Assembly: GCA_017416795.1 (NCBI GenBank)
Contig: JAFQBD010000067.1
Location: forward strand, 1 to 34,603
DNA length: 34,603 bases
From: Bacillota bacterium
GTDB taxonomy: Bacteria > Bacillota > Clostridia > Peptostreptococcales > Anaerovoracaceae
Direction: 5' to 3'
In this document: positions 1-10,600 of the stretch, one piece after another
Layout of the letters: the number at the start of each line of letters is the position of its first letter
Numbering within the stretch: position 1 is the stretch's first letter
The notes under the pieces: generated by a model
Seen by the model: only the letters and a program-made list of their open reading frames with translations
The model's database searches: none
What the model was told of the DNA's origin: nothing
Made by a program: the position numbers and the translations under genes

Positions 1-41
1 ATCATTTGTAATTCTTCTAAATACTTCTTTTCACTATACAT
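1..41 (-). CDS. N-terminal fragment of an unrecognised protein (runs off the window)
   Basis: An ATG at 39-41 on the minus strand opens a frame reading MYSEKKYLEELQM to the window edge. It is preceded by a strong ribosome binding site, GGAGGAGGG at 48-56, six bases before the start codon. Only 13 residues are visible, so the product cannot be named. It lies downstream of the recombinase in the same direction, and the 177-base gap carries a possible promoter. Confidence 0.5.
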   Translation of the reverse strand, partial: MYSEKKYLEELQM

Positions 42-146
42 AATAAACCCTCCTCCATGATTGTATTGGGTACTTGACTATATTTAGATGCATTTTAATA
101 TCGATAACTATATATTATCCTTCATTCTACTATAACTTAGTTCTTA

Positions 147-179
147 ATTCTATAACAACAACTATTAAACCCCTGTCAA
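147..179 (-). promoter_or_regulatory. Possible promoter of the gene fragment at the window edge
   Basis: On the minus strand a perfect TTGACA (174-179) is followed by TATAGAAT (147-154). The spacing to the best -10 hexamer is 19-21 bases, longer than the optimal 17, so this is a weak assignment. It points at the partial gene that starts at 41. Confidence 0.3.
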
Positions 180-218
180 AATTCCGTACATTATTCTCAT
201 TTTATCGACAAAATCAAC

Positions 219-1151
219 TCACTCATTATCTCCAACACACAGCTTGTTCCTCGGATGTTTTGTTGCAAAGATTTCTTTCTGTTTATGTGTTGAAACCTTT
301 GTGTAAATCTCGGTTGTCTTTATTGAGCTATGTCCTAAAAAAGACTGTATATATCTTATATCCACATCTTCTTCAAGCAATAACGTTGCAAATGAATGTC
401 GAAACATGTGTGGGGTTATGTGGTTTGGTATTCCGGCAAGATTTGCATACTTGTTTATTATAAGTCTGACTGATTGTTCAGAGAGGCGTCCCCCGTCCCT
501 GTTTATGAAAAAATAACCACAGGCATCAATCTGTTCTTTATAGCATTCTCTATACTCTCTCAAGATCTTAAGAACATTATCATTTTCAATATGTATTACT
601 CGCTCTTTTCTTCCCTTTCCATATATGCGAACAATTCCTTCATTACAATCAATTGACTTGTCCAACAAGTTGCATAGTTCCGATACTCTAACCCCTGTTG
701 CAAACAGAAGCTCTATCGTTGCAACATCTCTTAAAGTCATCTTATATTTGGTTTCAAAAGTTTTTGCAGTATCCAGTTGTCGATATATCACATCAAAAAT
801 TTCTTTCAAGGTATTTAATGGTATCGTTTTAGGTAATATATTTGGCTCTTTCATATTAAGTCTTATCTTACTAAATGGGTTCTCTTCAAGATATTCTTCA
901 TAAACCAAATATGCATAATAGGCTTTAATGCTTGCAATTTTTCTTTTAACGCTTCTCGGCCTAAAGTTGTCGTTAAGAAAAGTAATATATTCTTGCAAAA
1001 GTTCTTTCAAAGAAAGAAAGTCTTTTCTCATGCAAAACTGTACATATTGGTTAAGATCTATACGATATGCTTTTATCGTCTTCTCGTCAAGCTTCTTTTG
1101 GTTGGAACAATAGGCTAAGTACTGTGCTAGGTAAATTGATTGAGCATGCAT
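219..1151 (-). CDS. Tyrosine recombinase, XerC/XerD type (phage integrase family)
   Basis: Site-specific recombinase of 310 residues, about the usual XerC/D length. The N-terminal SAM-like core-binding domain covers roughly residues 5-90 and the catalytic domain 105-300. All expected active-site residues are visible: R155 in TGVRVSEL, K179 in the KGRKERV beta-hairpin, H248 and R251 in HMFRHSFA, H274 in LGHSS, and the nucleophile Y283 in TEIYTKVS. The start was set at the ATG 7 bases after AAGGAGG (1159-1163); an upstream GTG frame would put the ribosome binding site inside the protein. No phage or conjugation genes are next to it, and the usual housekeeping XerC/D neighbours are absent. It may therefore be an orphan recombinase of an integrated island; its target site is unknown. 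Confidence 0.9.
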   Translation of the reverse strand: MHAQSIYLAQYLAYCSNQKKLDEKTIKAYRIDLNQYVQFCMRKDFLSLKELLQEYITFLNDNFRPRSVKRKIASIKAYYAYLVYEEYLEENPFSKIRLNMKEPNILPKTIPLNTLKEIFDVIYRQLDTAKTFETKYKMTLRDVATIELLFATGVRVSELCNLLDKSIDCNEGIVRIYGKGRKERVIHIENDNVLKILREYRECYKEQIDACGYFFINRDGGRLSEQSVRLIINKYANLAGIPNHITPHMFRHSFATLLLEEDVDIRYIQSFLGHSSIKTTEIYTKVSTHKQKEIFATKHPRNKLCVGDNE

Positions 1152-1174
1152 ATGCATACCTCCTTTTTTCACCT

Positions 1175-1201
1175 ATTATATCCAATTTATGTTATATAAC
1201 A
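1175..1201 (-). promoter_or_regulatory. Promoter -10 and palindrome upstream of the recombinase
   Basis: A perfect TATAAT (minus strand, 1175-1180) lies just upstream of the recombinase ribosome binding site. A perfect 12-bp palindrome TGTTATATAACA (1190-1201) sits where the -35 box would be, and the -35 match itself is poor. This fits a promoter that needs or is blocked by a regulator, but no binding protein can be named. Confidence 0.4.
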
Positions 1202-1258
1202 CTTTTTAAACAATACATTTTTATATTTCCTTTCACATATTTCGCTTGCATTCAGTCC

Positions 1259-2419
1259 CTAGTTTAAAAGATTTACTATAAGTATAACCAAATCATTCAG
1301 TTCACTTTCATTTTTATTATCGAATATTCCACAACTATTAATAATATTAATTGAATTTAAAACAATAGTAACAATTGAAAGTATTACACTTAATATCATC
1401 CTGAAATCATAGTTAACTTTATCTTTATCCATTTCCTTTACAAGCTGTATAATAGTTTGAATCCTCTCCAAATCACTTTTATCAATGCCATCAAGTGTTT
1501 TTTGAAATTCTATATGGCTCTGTCTCTTCCATCTGTTTAATATTCGTTGTATAAAGATATGTGATGCCACAAATAATGCAATAGATGTACCTGCTCCAAT
1601 CAGTATCACAAGAAATGTTATACAAAAAACATGCCTAGGATCTATTGAGTTTATATCAGGGTGTGATATTATCATTATAGTATAAGCTAATGAATATAAT
1701 GAAGATACTAACAAATATACTAATATACACCGTTTTGAATATGTGAATATTTGCCTGAATCCATTTGTCGTTGCGGGAAGATACTTATTATATTTCCATT
1801 TTTCTAGGTGCTTTTTTCTTCCAAGCGTTCTTAGAAAATAGATATTCGCAAAGCAAAAATAAAAACTAACACCATATAACACCATAACGACAAAAAAAAG
1901 AATCAAATTAATCATTTCACTGATATCACTTGCCGTATTGGTATTTATTTTAATCAAATTACATTTGTAAAGAGCAACTACTAAATACACCGTAATAATT
2001 ATCCAACAGATTATATATGCCACTTTAACTAATCCATGAAATGAATGGCTCTTTTCCTTCCCCTCTGCCTCCTTCCCTTTGCAATCTTTACTATATATAA
2101 TCCAGGGGATATCCTCTTTTGGCTTGAATTCTAAATTCAATTTATATTGATCATATGCATATTTATATCCTAGCTCATCAAAACAATTTTCTAATTCTGT
2201 AATTCCATTGTTAAGCTTTGGTGCAAAATAAATACAAAGATATATAATAACACTTAAGCATATAGAAACAAAAAAACTAGAAATACGATAACTAGATACT
2301 ATAATCCATCCACTAAGAAAATGACATCCTAAAATAATCATAATACATATTGTGATTGCAATCTTTGTTTTGTAGCATGACAATTTGACTTTTTCCACAA
2401 TTTTACTAATCAACTCCAT
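1259..2419 (-). CDS. Unknown multi-pass membrane protein
   Basis: I do not recognise a family. The 386-residue protein has about seven hydrophobic segments, near residues 19-41, 49-66, 133-152, 171-193, 231-252, 265-290 and 341-360. A charged segment at 67-130 follows the first hairpin, and a Lys/Arg/Asp-rich stretch at about 292-340 precedes the last helix; these are likely soluble loops. There is no signal peptide cleavage site and no transporter motif. The ATG is preceded by AAAGGA about ten bases upstream. It follows the dGTPase gene by 104 bases on the same strand with no clear terminator between them, so the two may be co-transcribed. Its base composition is very AT-rich, like the rest of the accessory half. 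Confidence 0.75.
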   Translation of the reverse strand: MELISKIVEKVKLSCYKTKIAITICIMIILGCHFLSGWIIVSSYRISSFFVSICLSVIIYLCIYFAPKLNNGITELENCFDELGYKYAYDQYKLNLEFKPKEDIPWIIYSKDCKGKEAEGKEKSHSFHGLVKVAYIICWIIITVYLVVALYKCNLIKINTNTASDISEMINLILFFVVMVLYGVSFYFCFANIYFLRTLGRKKHLEKWKYNKYLPATTNGFRQIFTYSKRCILVYLLVSSLYSLAYTIMIISHPDINSIDPRHVFCITFLVILIGAGTSIALFVASHIFIQRILNRWKRQSHIEFQKTLDGIDKSDLERIQTIIQLVKEMDKDKVNYDFRMILSVILSIVTIVLNSINIINSCGIFDNKNESELNDLVILIVNLLN

Positions 2420-2523
2420 CTATATTATTCCTTTCTACATGCGAGTATACTTTAATTGTATTACGATTCTAAACCCATTTTATATTATTAAAAAATATAT
2501 TAGCTTTCTTGGAAATCCCTCCC

Positions 2524-3765
2524 CTAGCAATACTCCGGCAAGTACAATCTCTTATATTCCCTCGCAGCAAACTGATCCGTCATCCCGGCAATATGATCGC
2601 ATATCAGCCTGATAAAGAACTTATCCTTCTGCATTTCTTCGTCATCAAGTTTAAGCCTCTCAAGCTTTTCCTCTTCCACATGCTGATATCTCGCCAAAAC
2701 ATCATCCGGCAACTGTTTAGGATGCTTATAATATGCCTTAAAGATCTGCTTTATCATGTATTCTGCCTTGGCATCGGACTGACTGATCTCAGATGAGCAA
2801 ATAATCCAATTTTTCTTTATGTCCGCCAGAGCACCTGCCTGTTTTTTAATCGGTTCCGAAAAAGTAATACAAAGTCCCTCATATACATCATCCACGGTTG
2901 TAAAGCCTGGCTTTCCTTTATTCCCCCAATATTCTTTAATCTTCTTACTCGATGCATCCACTACATCCTTTATTAGAAAACCTATACAATCTTTTATCAA
3001 ATAGCTTTTCTGATCATCAGATAGGCTTTCACACGAAGGATTTCCCTTGCTTTTCAAATATGATTTCATTAACTCACAAGCAACGAAATCATCAAATTTA
3101 ATAATTTCCCCTCGCATGCCATCGTCTATATCATGAGTTATCTGTGCGATTTCATCAGCTATAGCAACTACCTGTCCCTCTAATGTAAAAGAGTCCTTTA
3201 AGTCGATCCTGAGATTATCAAGCTTAAGTTTATCTTTATCATACGTTACCAATTCCTCGCCTATCGTCAGCTTGGTATGCTTTAGCATTCCTTCTCTTAC
3301 TGCAACCGTAAGATTCAGACCATCATATTTACTCCATCTATTTTCTATATTATCAACAAGCCAAACAGACTGATAATTATGCTTGAAGCCTTCGCCAATA
3401 GGCTTAATGCGATTTAGCCCTTTGCTCAAAATATCGTTCAAAGTACGCTCTCCTATATGTCCAAAAGGTGTATGCCCTAAGTCATGACCGAAAGCTATTG
3501 CTTCGATAAGATCCTCATCTAGGCCCAACTCCCTACCTATCGATCTAGCTATCTGCATTACTTCAAGTGTATGTGTAAGTCTGTTTCTGTAATGTTCACC
3601 CTTGTTGGCATTGAAAATCTGTGTTTTATGCATCAGTCGCCTAAAGGCTCTTGAGTGTATTATCCTATCTCTGTCCCTTTGGAATTCTTTACGTTTTGTA
3701 AAAGGGTCAACATCTTCACCCTCCAACCTAAAATGTAAAATATTATTATGATTCTTGTTACACAT
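2524..3765 (-). CDS. dGTPase-family HD triphosphohydrolase (type 2 Dgt-like)
   Basis: Members of this family remove triphosphate from dNTPs, classically dGTP, giving the nucleoside. The 413-residue protein shows the HD-superfamily metal ligands: H65 in NRLTHTLEV, the H94-D95 pair in AFGHDLGHTPFGH, and D204 in IADEIAQITHD. The N-terminal RDRDRIIHSRAFRRLMHKTQ block is characteristic of the dGTPase-like type 2 group. The start has an excellent ribosome binding site (GGGGAGG, 7 bases). Some bacterial dGTPases deplete dNTPs during phage infection (established for other members); whether this one is housekeeping or defensive cannot be told from sequence. It carries upstream the same promoter-like motif as the RHS toxin. 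Confidence 0.92.
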   Translation of the reverse strand: MCNKNHNNILHFRLEGEDVDPFTKRKEFQRDRDRIIHSRAFRRLMHKTQIFNANKGEHYRNRLTHTLEVMQIARSIGRELGLDEDLIEAIAFGHDLGHTPFGHIGERTLNDILSKGLNRIKPIGEGFKHNYQSVWLVDNIENRWSKYDGLNLTVAVREGMLKHTKLTIGEELVTYDKDKLKLDNLRIDLKDSFTLEGQVVAIADEIAQITHDIDDGMRGEIIKFDDFVACELMKSYLKSKGNPSCESLSDDQKSYLIKDCIGFLIKDVVDASSKKIKEYWGNKGKPGFTTVDDVYEGLCITFSEPIKKQAGALADIKKNWIICSSEISQSDAKAEYMIKQIFKAYYKHPKQLPDDVLARYQHVEEEKLERLKLDDEEMQKDKFFIRLICDHIAGMTDQFAAREYKRLYLPEYC

Positions 3766-3815
3766 ACTGCACCTCCCCGGTTAATTTGTTACAATATAAA
3801 ATGCCCTTATATTAA

Positions 3816-3843
3816 TAGAGGCATTTTTCGATAAAATGTAACA
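3816..3843 (-). promoter_or_regulatory. ECF-like promoter motif, copy a (before dGTPase)
   Basis: Minus strand: TGTTAC (3838-3843), 16 bases, CCTCTA (3816-3821), pointing at the dGTPase start about 50 bases downstream. The flanks form an imperfect hairpin (AAAATGCC at about 3798-3805 pairing with GGCATTTT at about 3820-3827). Sequence similarity to copy d near 21.47 kb runs on for roughly 60-70 bases, so the two are duplicated leader regions. Confidence 0.5.
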
Positions 3844-3989
3844 ATATTTTTTTAGTTTATACTTATTTTCTTGAGTATAATCAACTGTATCGTCTGTGGT
3901 GCCGATTGCTGTTTTTAGTCTGTTTCTTATGTTTATGTAAAGGTGCACTGAGCTATTTATTTAGAATTTAGCAATACGTAAATGTTTTA

Positions 3990-4029
3990 TAAAAAAGATA
4001 CCCTCGCAGCCCATATGGCCTGCAAGGGT
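3990..4029 (-). terminator. Terminator of the RHS-immunity operon
   Basis: An imperfect stem (ACCCT/AGGGT, GCAG/CTGC around a CCATATGG core, 4000-4029) is followed on the minus strand by ATCTTTTTT (about 3991-3999). It lies 137 bases past the SUKH stop codon. The rest of the 400-base gap between dGTPase and SUKH holds only the ECF-like motif and a 17-codon open frame that I do not call. Confidence 0.75.
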
Positions 4030-4166
4030 GATTAATGTACTACACATGCTATTCGATTAACTGAAGTTTTAAACACCTCGTGTTCATATTAGCAGTATGC
4101 ACTTACTTGTCTCCTACTATCAAATATCTAAATATTATTTCCATAGATTTGCTGTTCTTAATATCC

Positions 4167-4625
4167 TTACTCTAATTCTTCATCAATAATTTCTAATAAA
4201 AATTCACTAAAGCTATCATAAATTTTCTCCCTCTCACATGCTAATTGTCCTATATGTACAGCCACAATTGGACACTCATCTCCCTCAAACTCACTAGTGT
4301 CTAAGCAATAATAATATTCATCACCTGAAAAATAAATTATTACTAGTTCTTCCGGTAAATTATTTTCTTTTCTCTCTTTAAGTGTAAGCCAAATAGCATC
4401 TGGTACTCCTGAATCTATAAAATTCTCACTTATAATTCCATATATTTCCTGTGAGCCAAAATTCCCGGCACCAAATTCCGAGAGGTATGCACGATATGTC
4501 TTCGAAAAACTAACACCTAAAACTTTTTCAGCCTTATTGATTACACTCTGATCTATTGAACCAACAAAATCACATAATTCACCATTCGCTTTCATAATAC
4601 TAACTGCACTTTTGTAATTTATCAT
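4167..4625 (-). CDS. SUKH (SMI1/KNR4) family immunity protein
   Basis: The protein has 152 residues. The SMI1/KNR4-like fold spans most of it: an N-terminal helix with AEKVLGVSFSKTYRAYLSEF (residues about 31-50), a GAGNFGSQEIYGI strand, FSGDEYYYCLDTSEF in the middle, and a C-terminal FSEFLLEIIDEEL helix. SUKH proteins are known immunity partners of polymorphic nuclease toxins. This gene starts 14 bases after the RHS toxin stop codon, with AGGAGGAG in that gap. It is therefore the likely cytoplasmic antidote to the LHH nuclease tip of the upstream gene; the pairing is inferred from position and family. Confidence 0.88.
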   Translation of the reverse strand: MINYKSAVSIMKANGELCDFVGSIDQSVINKAEKVLGVSFSKTYRAYLSEFGAGNFGSQEIYGIISENFIDSGVPDAIWLTLKERKENNLPEELVIIYFSGDEYYYCLDTSEFEGDECPIVAVHIGQLACEREKIYDSFSEFLLEIIDEELE

Positions 4626-4639
4626 AATTACTCCTCCTT

Positions 4640-7600
4640 TTATTGATATGATTTAACTCGTTCCTTCCAATATTGCTTTCGCCACTTATTAAAGTTTTTT
4701 CTGTCAATCCCCGATGCCATACTACTTGGGTTTATATGTATTATTTTGCTAAATCTCTGATGAAAAGAAGCTGAAACTTCTGCAATAGCACTATCATCAG
4801 TTTGAGTCATATGATGTAAATTAATTGATTTTCCATCTGGACCAATTGGTGCCAAACCTTTTTCCATACGTTGTAAATTTGTCCTGCCTCTTCCGTCTAC
4901 CAAATCCGGATCAATTAAATCATCTCTTTGGTATACCTTTTTACCAGCAACTTCTTTTGCTTTGCTCCAATAGTTTGAAGCCGTGTTTTTTGCAGTTTCT
5001 TTTGCACACGTATTATGCACAAGCACTTTCTGCTCTGATACATAATATGTGTGGAAGTCTTCTACTTCGAAGTTATAGACTTTTATTGGTTCATCAAGTG
5101 CTACTTCTTCGATGTAATCAACTAACCCTGCTTCACCGCTCTGAAGTCTGACTTCATCGCTTGCCTTGAGTTCACCTGCGGCTATGAAGCCTATGCCTTC
5201 TACATAAAACGGATGCTCTTGGGTAGTCTCTATTACTTCGCCATTGATTGAAAGTCTTATGATGCTGTCTTTTTCCCTGACAAATATCTTCTTGACTTTC
5301 TTCAGAGCCTTCTCATTAGTAGCATGATCTTCTGACCATACATAGTCGCCCGGTTTGATCTGCTCTATAGGTGTGAATCCCTTTTCTGTAGAGATTTTAG
5401 TTCCTGCTACAAAGCATTTGCCGGTTGCGGTCTTTTTCTTCTTGTATGTAGTCTTCTTCAGCTTCTTGGTCTTGACTGTTACGGTCTTGCCCTTGTATTT
5501 GATTTTCTTAACTTTAGTTGTCTTAGTCTTCTTAAGTGCCTTACCTACAGCCTTAAGCTTCTTAGAACTGCTTAATGCTTTCTTCGTATACTTAGCCGCC
5601 TTGACTACCTTCTTGGCTGCTTTGACTACCTTGAATGGGTTGACTGCACCTAATGCTGCTCCGCCGACTATCGCTGCTGCCTTCTTCCAGCCTTTTAGAT
5701 TTTTCTTTTTAGCGTATTTATACCCATCGTACGCTCCCATAGCAGCTCCCACTACTCCCCATATAGCATGTCCTGATGGATCAGTATAGGCTATAGGATT
5801 TCCTGCACAGTATGCATAGTAGTTAAGAGTGTACGTCCTTGATCTGTCGCCTCTGTATGTGTCCTGAGTCAGGAATGCTCCGTTTTCAGGACTGTAGTAT
5901 CTGGCATTGAGATAATATAGGCCTGTTGTATCATCGTAGATCCCTGCGCTGTAACATACTTCATTATAGAAGTCCTGATCTCCCAGTACTTCTGTCTCAC
6001 CGTAATCAGTGTAGTTATATGTTACAGGAGATATTCCGTCACTTCCCACCATGTTGATGGTGCTTTCTCTCAGGTCCTTAGTATACACATAGAAGTCTAC
6101 AGAGCCTTCATCTGCTCTCGCGGTTGAGAGAATATTATCCTCAGCTCCTATTAGGTTGAAAGATGTTTTACTGCCCTCACCGTCGGTAGTGTACAGTACG
6201 CTGGTTCCGTCGTAGAAGTAATTAGTAGTATCTGTAACTCCGCTTATGCTTTCGCTCTTTCGTACTCTCTGTCCAAATCCATTATACTCATTGTTTTGAG
6301 TATATTCAACTACGTTGCCGTTCTTTTCACTTGCGGTTTCCAGTCGATTATCGGCATCATAGGAGAATGTTGACTCTATAGTAGTGTCACTTGCAATATC
6401 CACTTCTTTTATCTGATTGCCATTGCCATCATAAGTGAAAGTCTTGCTCGATGTGGTCGCGCCGGTCTCGTCAACAGTCACAGCTGTATCGAGCTGATTG
6501 AACTCGGTATATGTATATGATGTATCCTCCACTTCATTGATGCCTGCTGCCAGTGTGGTCACTGTTTCTTTCGTTCTGTTTCCGCTCACATCATAATCAT
6601 ATGAATATACTTTCTGTTCTATCGATTCGCCTGAACTGTTCTTCTTAGTGATGTCTGTATTGATAAGCTGCCCTGCATCGTTATATGTATACTCTCTGAG
6701 TTCTTCATAAGTAGCAGCATTGCCCTGTCCATACACATTGACAGTTCGCTCGCTTGTTATATTGCTAGCGTTGTCGTATGTATAGTAGTGTCCTTCCTTA
6801 ACATCTGACTCACTTCCGATCATGTTGTCGGTATATTCGATACTTACAGGCCTGTGGAATTTATCATAGCTATATGTACGCTTCATCCACTTTGAGCTGT
6901 CGTTTAAGAAATCCGTATAGTCTGTGATAACAGATGTCCTGCCGAAGTTATCGTAAGTGTATTCTCTGACTGTCTTATTGCCGTTAGCCGTTACCTTAGC
7001 AAGCCAGTTATTGGCATCATACTCGAATTCCAAAGACGATACTCCCATATCATCATTAGGATATTCTATCTTAGTCAGGTTGTCTTTAGCATCGTAGGTG
7101 TATCTGATTTGGTAATTTGATACATCTGTAGGGATTGTCTCTGTGTCACATTCTGCTACGGCAGTAAGCCTGCTGAACATATCATACTCATATGCTGTAT
7201 AACGATAAAGATTGGCTGTGCCATCTACATATTTGTAGTCTGCCATAGATGTCATATTGTCAGCATCGTCATATGTAAATACAGTCTTAAGGGTATTTGT
7301 CGTTCCCTCATAGTATTCTATAGACGTTACCCTATCTCTGGTATCATAAGAATATACCTTCTTGTTACCATTCTTTTCTTTTGCTTCTGTCAGATTATCA
7401 CGGATATTATATGTATATTCTGTATAAATCGATGTATCATCTGTATCGCTAAGGCCGAGATCAGCTACCTTTATGGTACGGTCAGCACTGTCCTTCACAA
7501 CAATACTTTTAGCAGTCACCACATTGCCCTCAGCATCCACATGAGGCTCTAAAACTATGTCCTGAGTAGTATTATTCGATCCTGCTACATCATACTTATA

Positions 7601-10600
7601 TTGGTATGTGACGATGTCTTCCGATGCATCTAAAGACTTGTATGGTACTGTCGCAGAAAGCAAGTTGCCTGTTTCGTCATAAGTATAATCGACTCTGGCT
7701 CCCATCGGATCTATAGTCGCGATCACATTGCCGGCATCATCATATTTATTTTCGGATACAATGCTTCCTGCGGTTTCTTCACCATCCTCTGTCTGGCTAT
7801 CAGGTCTTATCTGATAGCCGGTGCCGGATATATAGTCAGGGTCAGTGACGGTATGAGTAAGGTTTCCCTGTTTATCATATACATAAACTTCAAGCAAACC
7901 TTCTGTTGCAGAGAGAGTCTTTCCCATGCTCCATTTGGTTATCATATCTCCCTGCATATTGTATGTCATGTCAGTATACAGACCGTTCTCATACGTTCTG
8001 ACTATCCTGCCAAGGTTGTCTTCATATGTAGCGGAAATAATACTGCCATCGCAGTTACTTTCTGTCTTATATGCATTCTTAACGGATACGGTTTCATTAC
8101 CTTTGCCACAGTATACCTCTATATCTTCGTAAGAATATGTTGTTGTAACTGTTTGAGCAGTGCTTTCAACATCTCCTTTATTGATTTCGATTTCAGTAAC
8201 TCTCTGCATGTTGTCATATGTGTACCACTTTTTTATACCGTCTTCAAGCTTTTCATATGTAACAAGCCCGTTGGCATCGTATGAAGTTTCGGTAGTTTTA
8301 GCAGCGGAACTTGCACCATCATACCTATAGTCAGTAGATGTCTTTCGTCCAAATCCATCATATGTATTAGAGGTAACATATCCACGGCTATCTGTTTCAC
8401 TTATTTCACGGCCCATCTCATCGTAAACTGTAGTAACAGTTACAGTTTCTTCGCTGTTTTCTCCGATTGGAATTGTCTGCTCAACTGTTTCTATCTTGAT
8501 TGTCTTACCGTTATCATCCTGTGAATAAGTGTATGTATATACTGTAGTGCTCTGTAAATATTCATTAACTATTGTAGTGCCGTCTACCGCTATGAGGTAT
8601 TCCTTTTCTGTCCATAGTTCACCCTTGAAATCGCCGTCTGCATGATATGTCATTATTTCCTTAGTACCCGCAGCATAATCGATTTCTGATGTCACATTAC
8701 CGTATCCATCATAGTCATAGTGGACATTTGAGATGATATTTCCTTCAGCATCAGTTTCCTTTGATGTTTTTATGAGATCGGCTCTGCCATTCGTATCATC
8801 TTCCGGATAATAAGTATACTCACTTACTGTTCCGTTTGATTCTGTTTCTTTGATAGGATCATCTCCGTCGTATTTTACGGTTTCTGTCTTAGTGTCTTTA
8901 GCTGTGCTGATGAAACCGCTATCATCTATCAAATTGTATTCTTCTGTAGTTACAGTAGAATACAAAAGTCCATTAGTATAATTATACTTAGTTACATCAT
9001 AAGCTGCTTCTTCCTCTGCTTGTGTAGAAGTATCAAGTGCATCAGGATCTTCTACTCCGCGAACGCTCATTATACATCTGCCGGATGATTCCTCGAAATA
9101 ATCTTTTTCGCCGAGAACAGCTTTACCGTCAGAATATTTCTTCGTAACAGTATAAGTTTGGTCGTCGGAGTAAACAAAAGTGATTTTTTCATCATTCGGA
9201 TATTTGACTTCTGAAACCTTATCCCCATCATAATCTATGGTATATGTATTTGCCTTTTTAGCGTCTTTGATTTCCGTAAGGTTCTTTTCTGCGCTTTCAA
9301 AAATCAAACCACTGTATGAATACTCATACTCTATACTTTCACTTCCGGCTTTAGCCGTAACTTTTGTTAATAGATCATGTGAAGCCAATAAAGGTTTATC
9401 GTATTCATAAGAAACTGTAGTTTCATCAGGCATTTCAACCTGTTTTACCAGAAGCGGATCACCTTCACTTTCTTCGTAATATGTGAAATCTATCGATAAG
9501 TTATTATTAGTGATCATCCTTGTCAGAAGGCCCTTATTGCTGGCATGTTCGAAAATCAGGAAATTGCCGTTGGCTTCTTCCATATATACAAGCTGTCCAC
9601 CACTATTGAAATAATACTGCAGGCCATCTTTTGTAGACATTAAGAATCTATAACTGATCTTGATATCTTCTTCATTGCCGTCGCCGGAAATTTTTACAGA
9701 TTTGATTTCATCCTTTTCTTTCGCTTCAAGGTTTATATAACTTCCAAGAGAAGATTTGAATTCTTCTGTCTTATCGTTCCTGCTGAAATAGAAGATTGTA
9801 CCGTCTCCATCCTTGAAGACCACATTATTGAATTCAAGAGAATCGCTTTCGCATACATTGAGGAGTTCCATATCATAGTCATGGCTCCATCCATATCCGA
9901 ACGCACCTTGAGAACTGCTTTGGCTGTTGTAAGTTCTGTCAAGATATACTTCAAGACCCTCATTAGGGATCTGTGCGTCCCTCTGTACATAAACGAAGTT
10001 ACCTTGGCTCTTCTCTATATATCCGTTCCCATTGGCAGTCTCAAATTCAGTGAACTCCCAGTACTCTTTCATACCAAGATTTTTAGCATATTCTTCTTCA
10101 TCGATTACAGCACTACCTGCTTCAGTACTAAAGCTGCTCCTGTTTATTACATTACCGTAGGCATCTGTTTCTACAGCACATACTCTGTAATAAAACTCTG
10201 AGCTGTACAGTATATTGATTTCTGCGAAATACCCATCTTTTATACCGGATGCTGCTAAAGTTTCAGTACTTGGTTTAAAACCACTTTCTTCCCCTCTATA
10301 CACTTCATATGAAATATTATCAGGTAATGTTTCCGGAATTATCCATGATAAATATGTCTTATAGTTTACTTTATCAACAGCACTAAATTCAGTAGGTGCG
10401 TAATTTTCCACCTCTGATATCATGAATTCCTCATTCAAGATATAGCTGTAGCAAATATCACATGTGGCTGTCGTAGGATCAGTTCCTTCCGGGACTGTGA
10501 TTTGAAGTTGGAAACAATCAGTATATGCTATGCCTTCGTTAAGTTCAGTTACGAAATATTCCTGATTTGGCTGTATTTGAGTAAATTCTCCGTTTCCTGC

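Noticed and set aside
4049..4102. 17-codon minus-strand frame (GTG start, TAGGAG 8 bases upstream) after the SUKH gene
   Set aside because: The spacing is good but the peptide is too short and unlike any immunity or toxin protein; probably chance.
5006..5416. A splicing intein in the RHS protein
   Set aside because: The Hint segment has no homing endonuclease and lies just before a toxin tip with an immunity gene, which fits an autocleaving pretoxin Hint rather than a splicing intein.
5355..5789. 144-codon plus-strand frame opposite the RHS toxin
   Set aside because: It mirrors the Lys/Ala-rich pretoxin segment, giving Leu/Phe/Val-rich sequence, and has no ribosome binding site.
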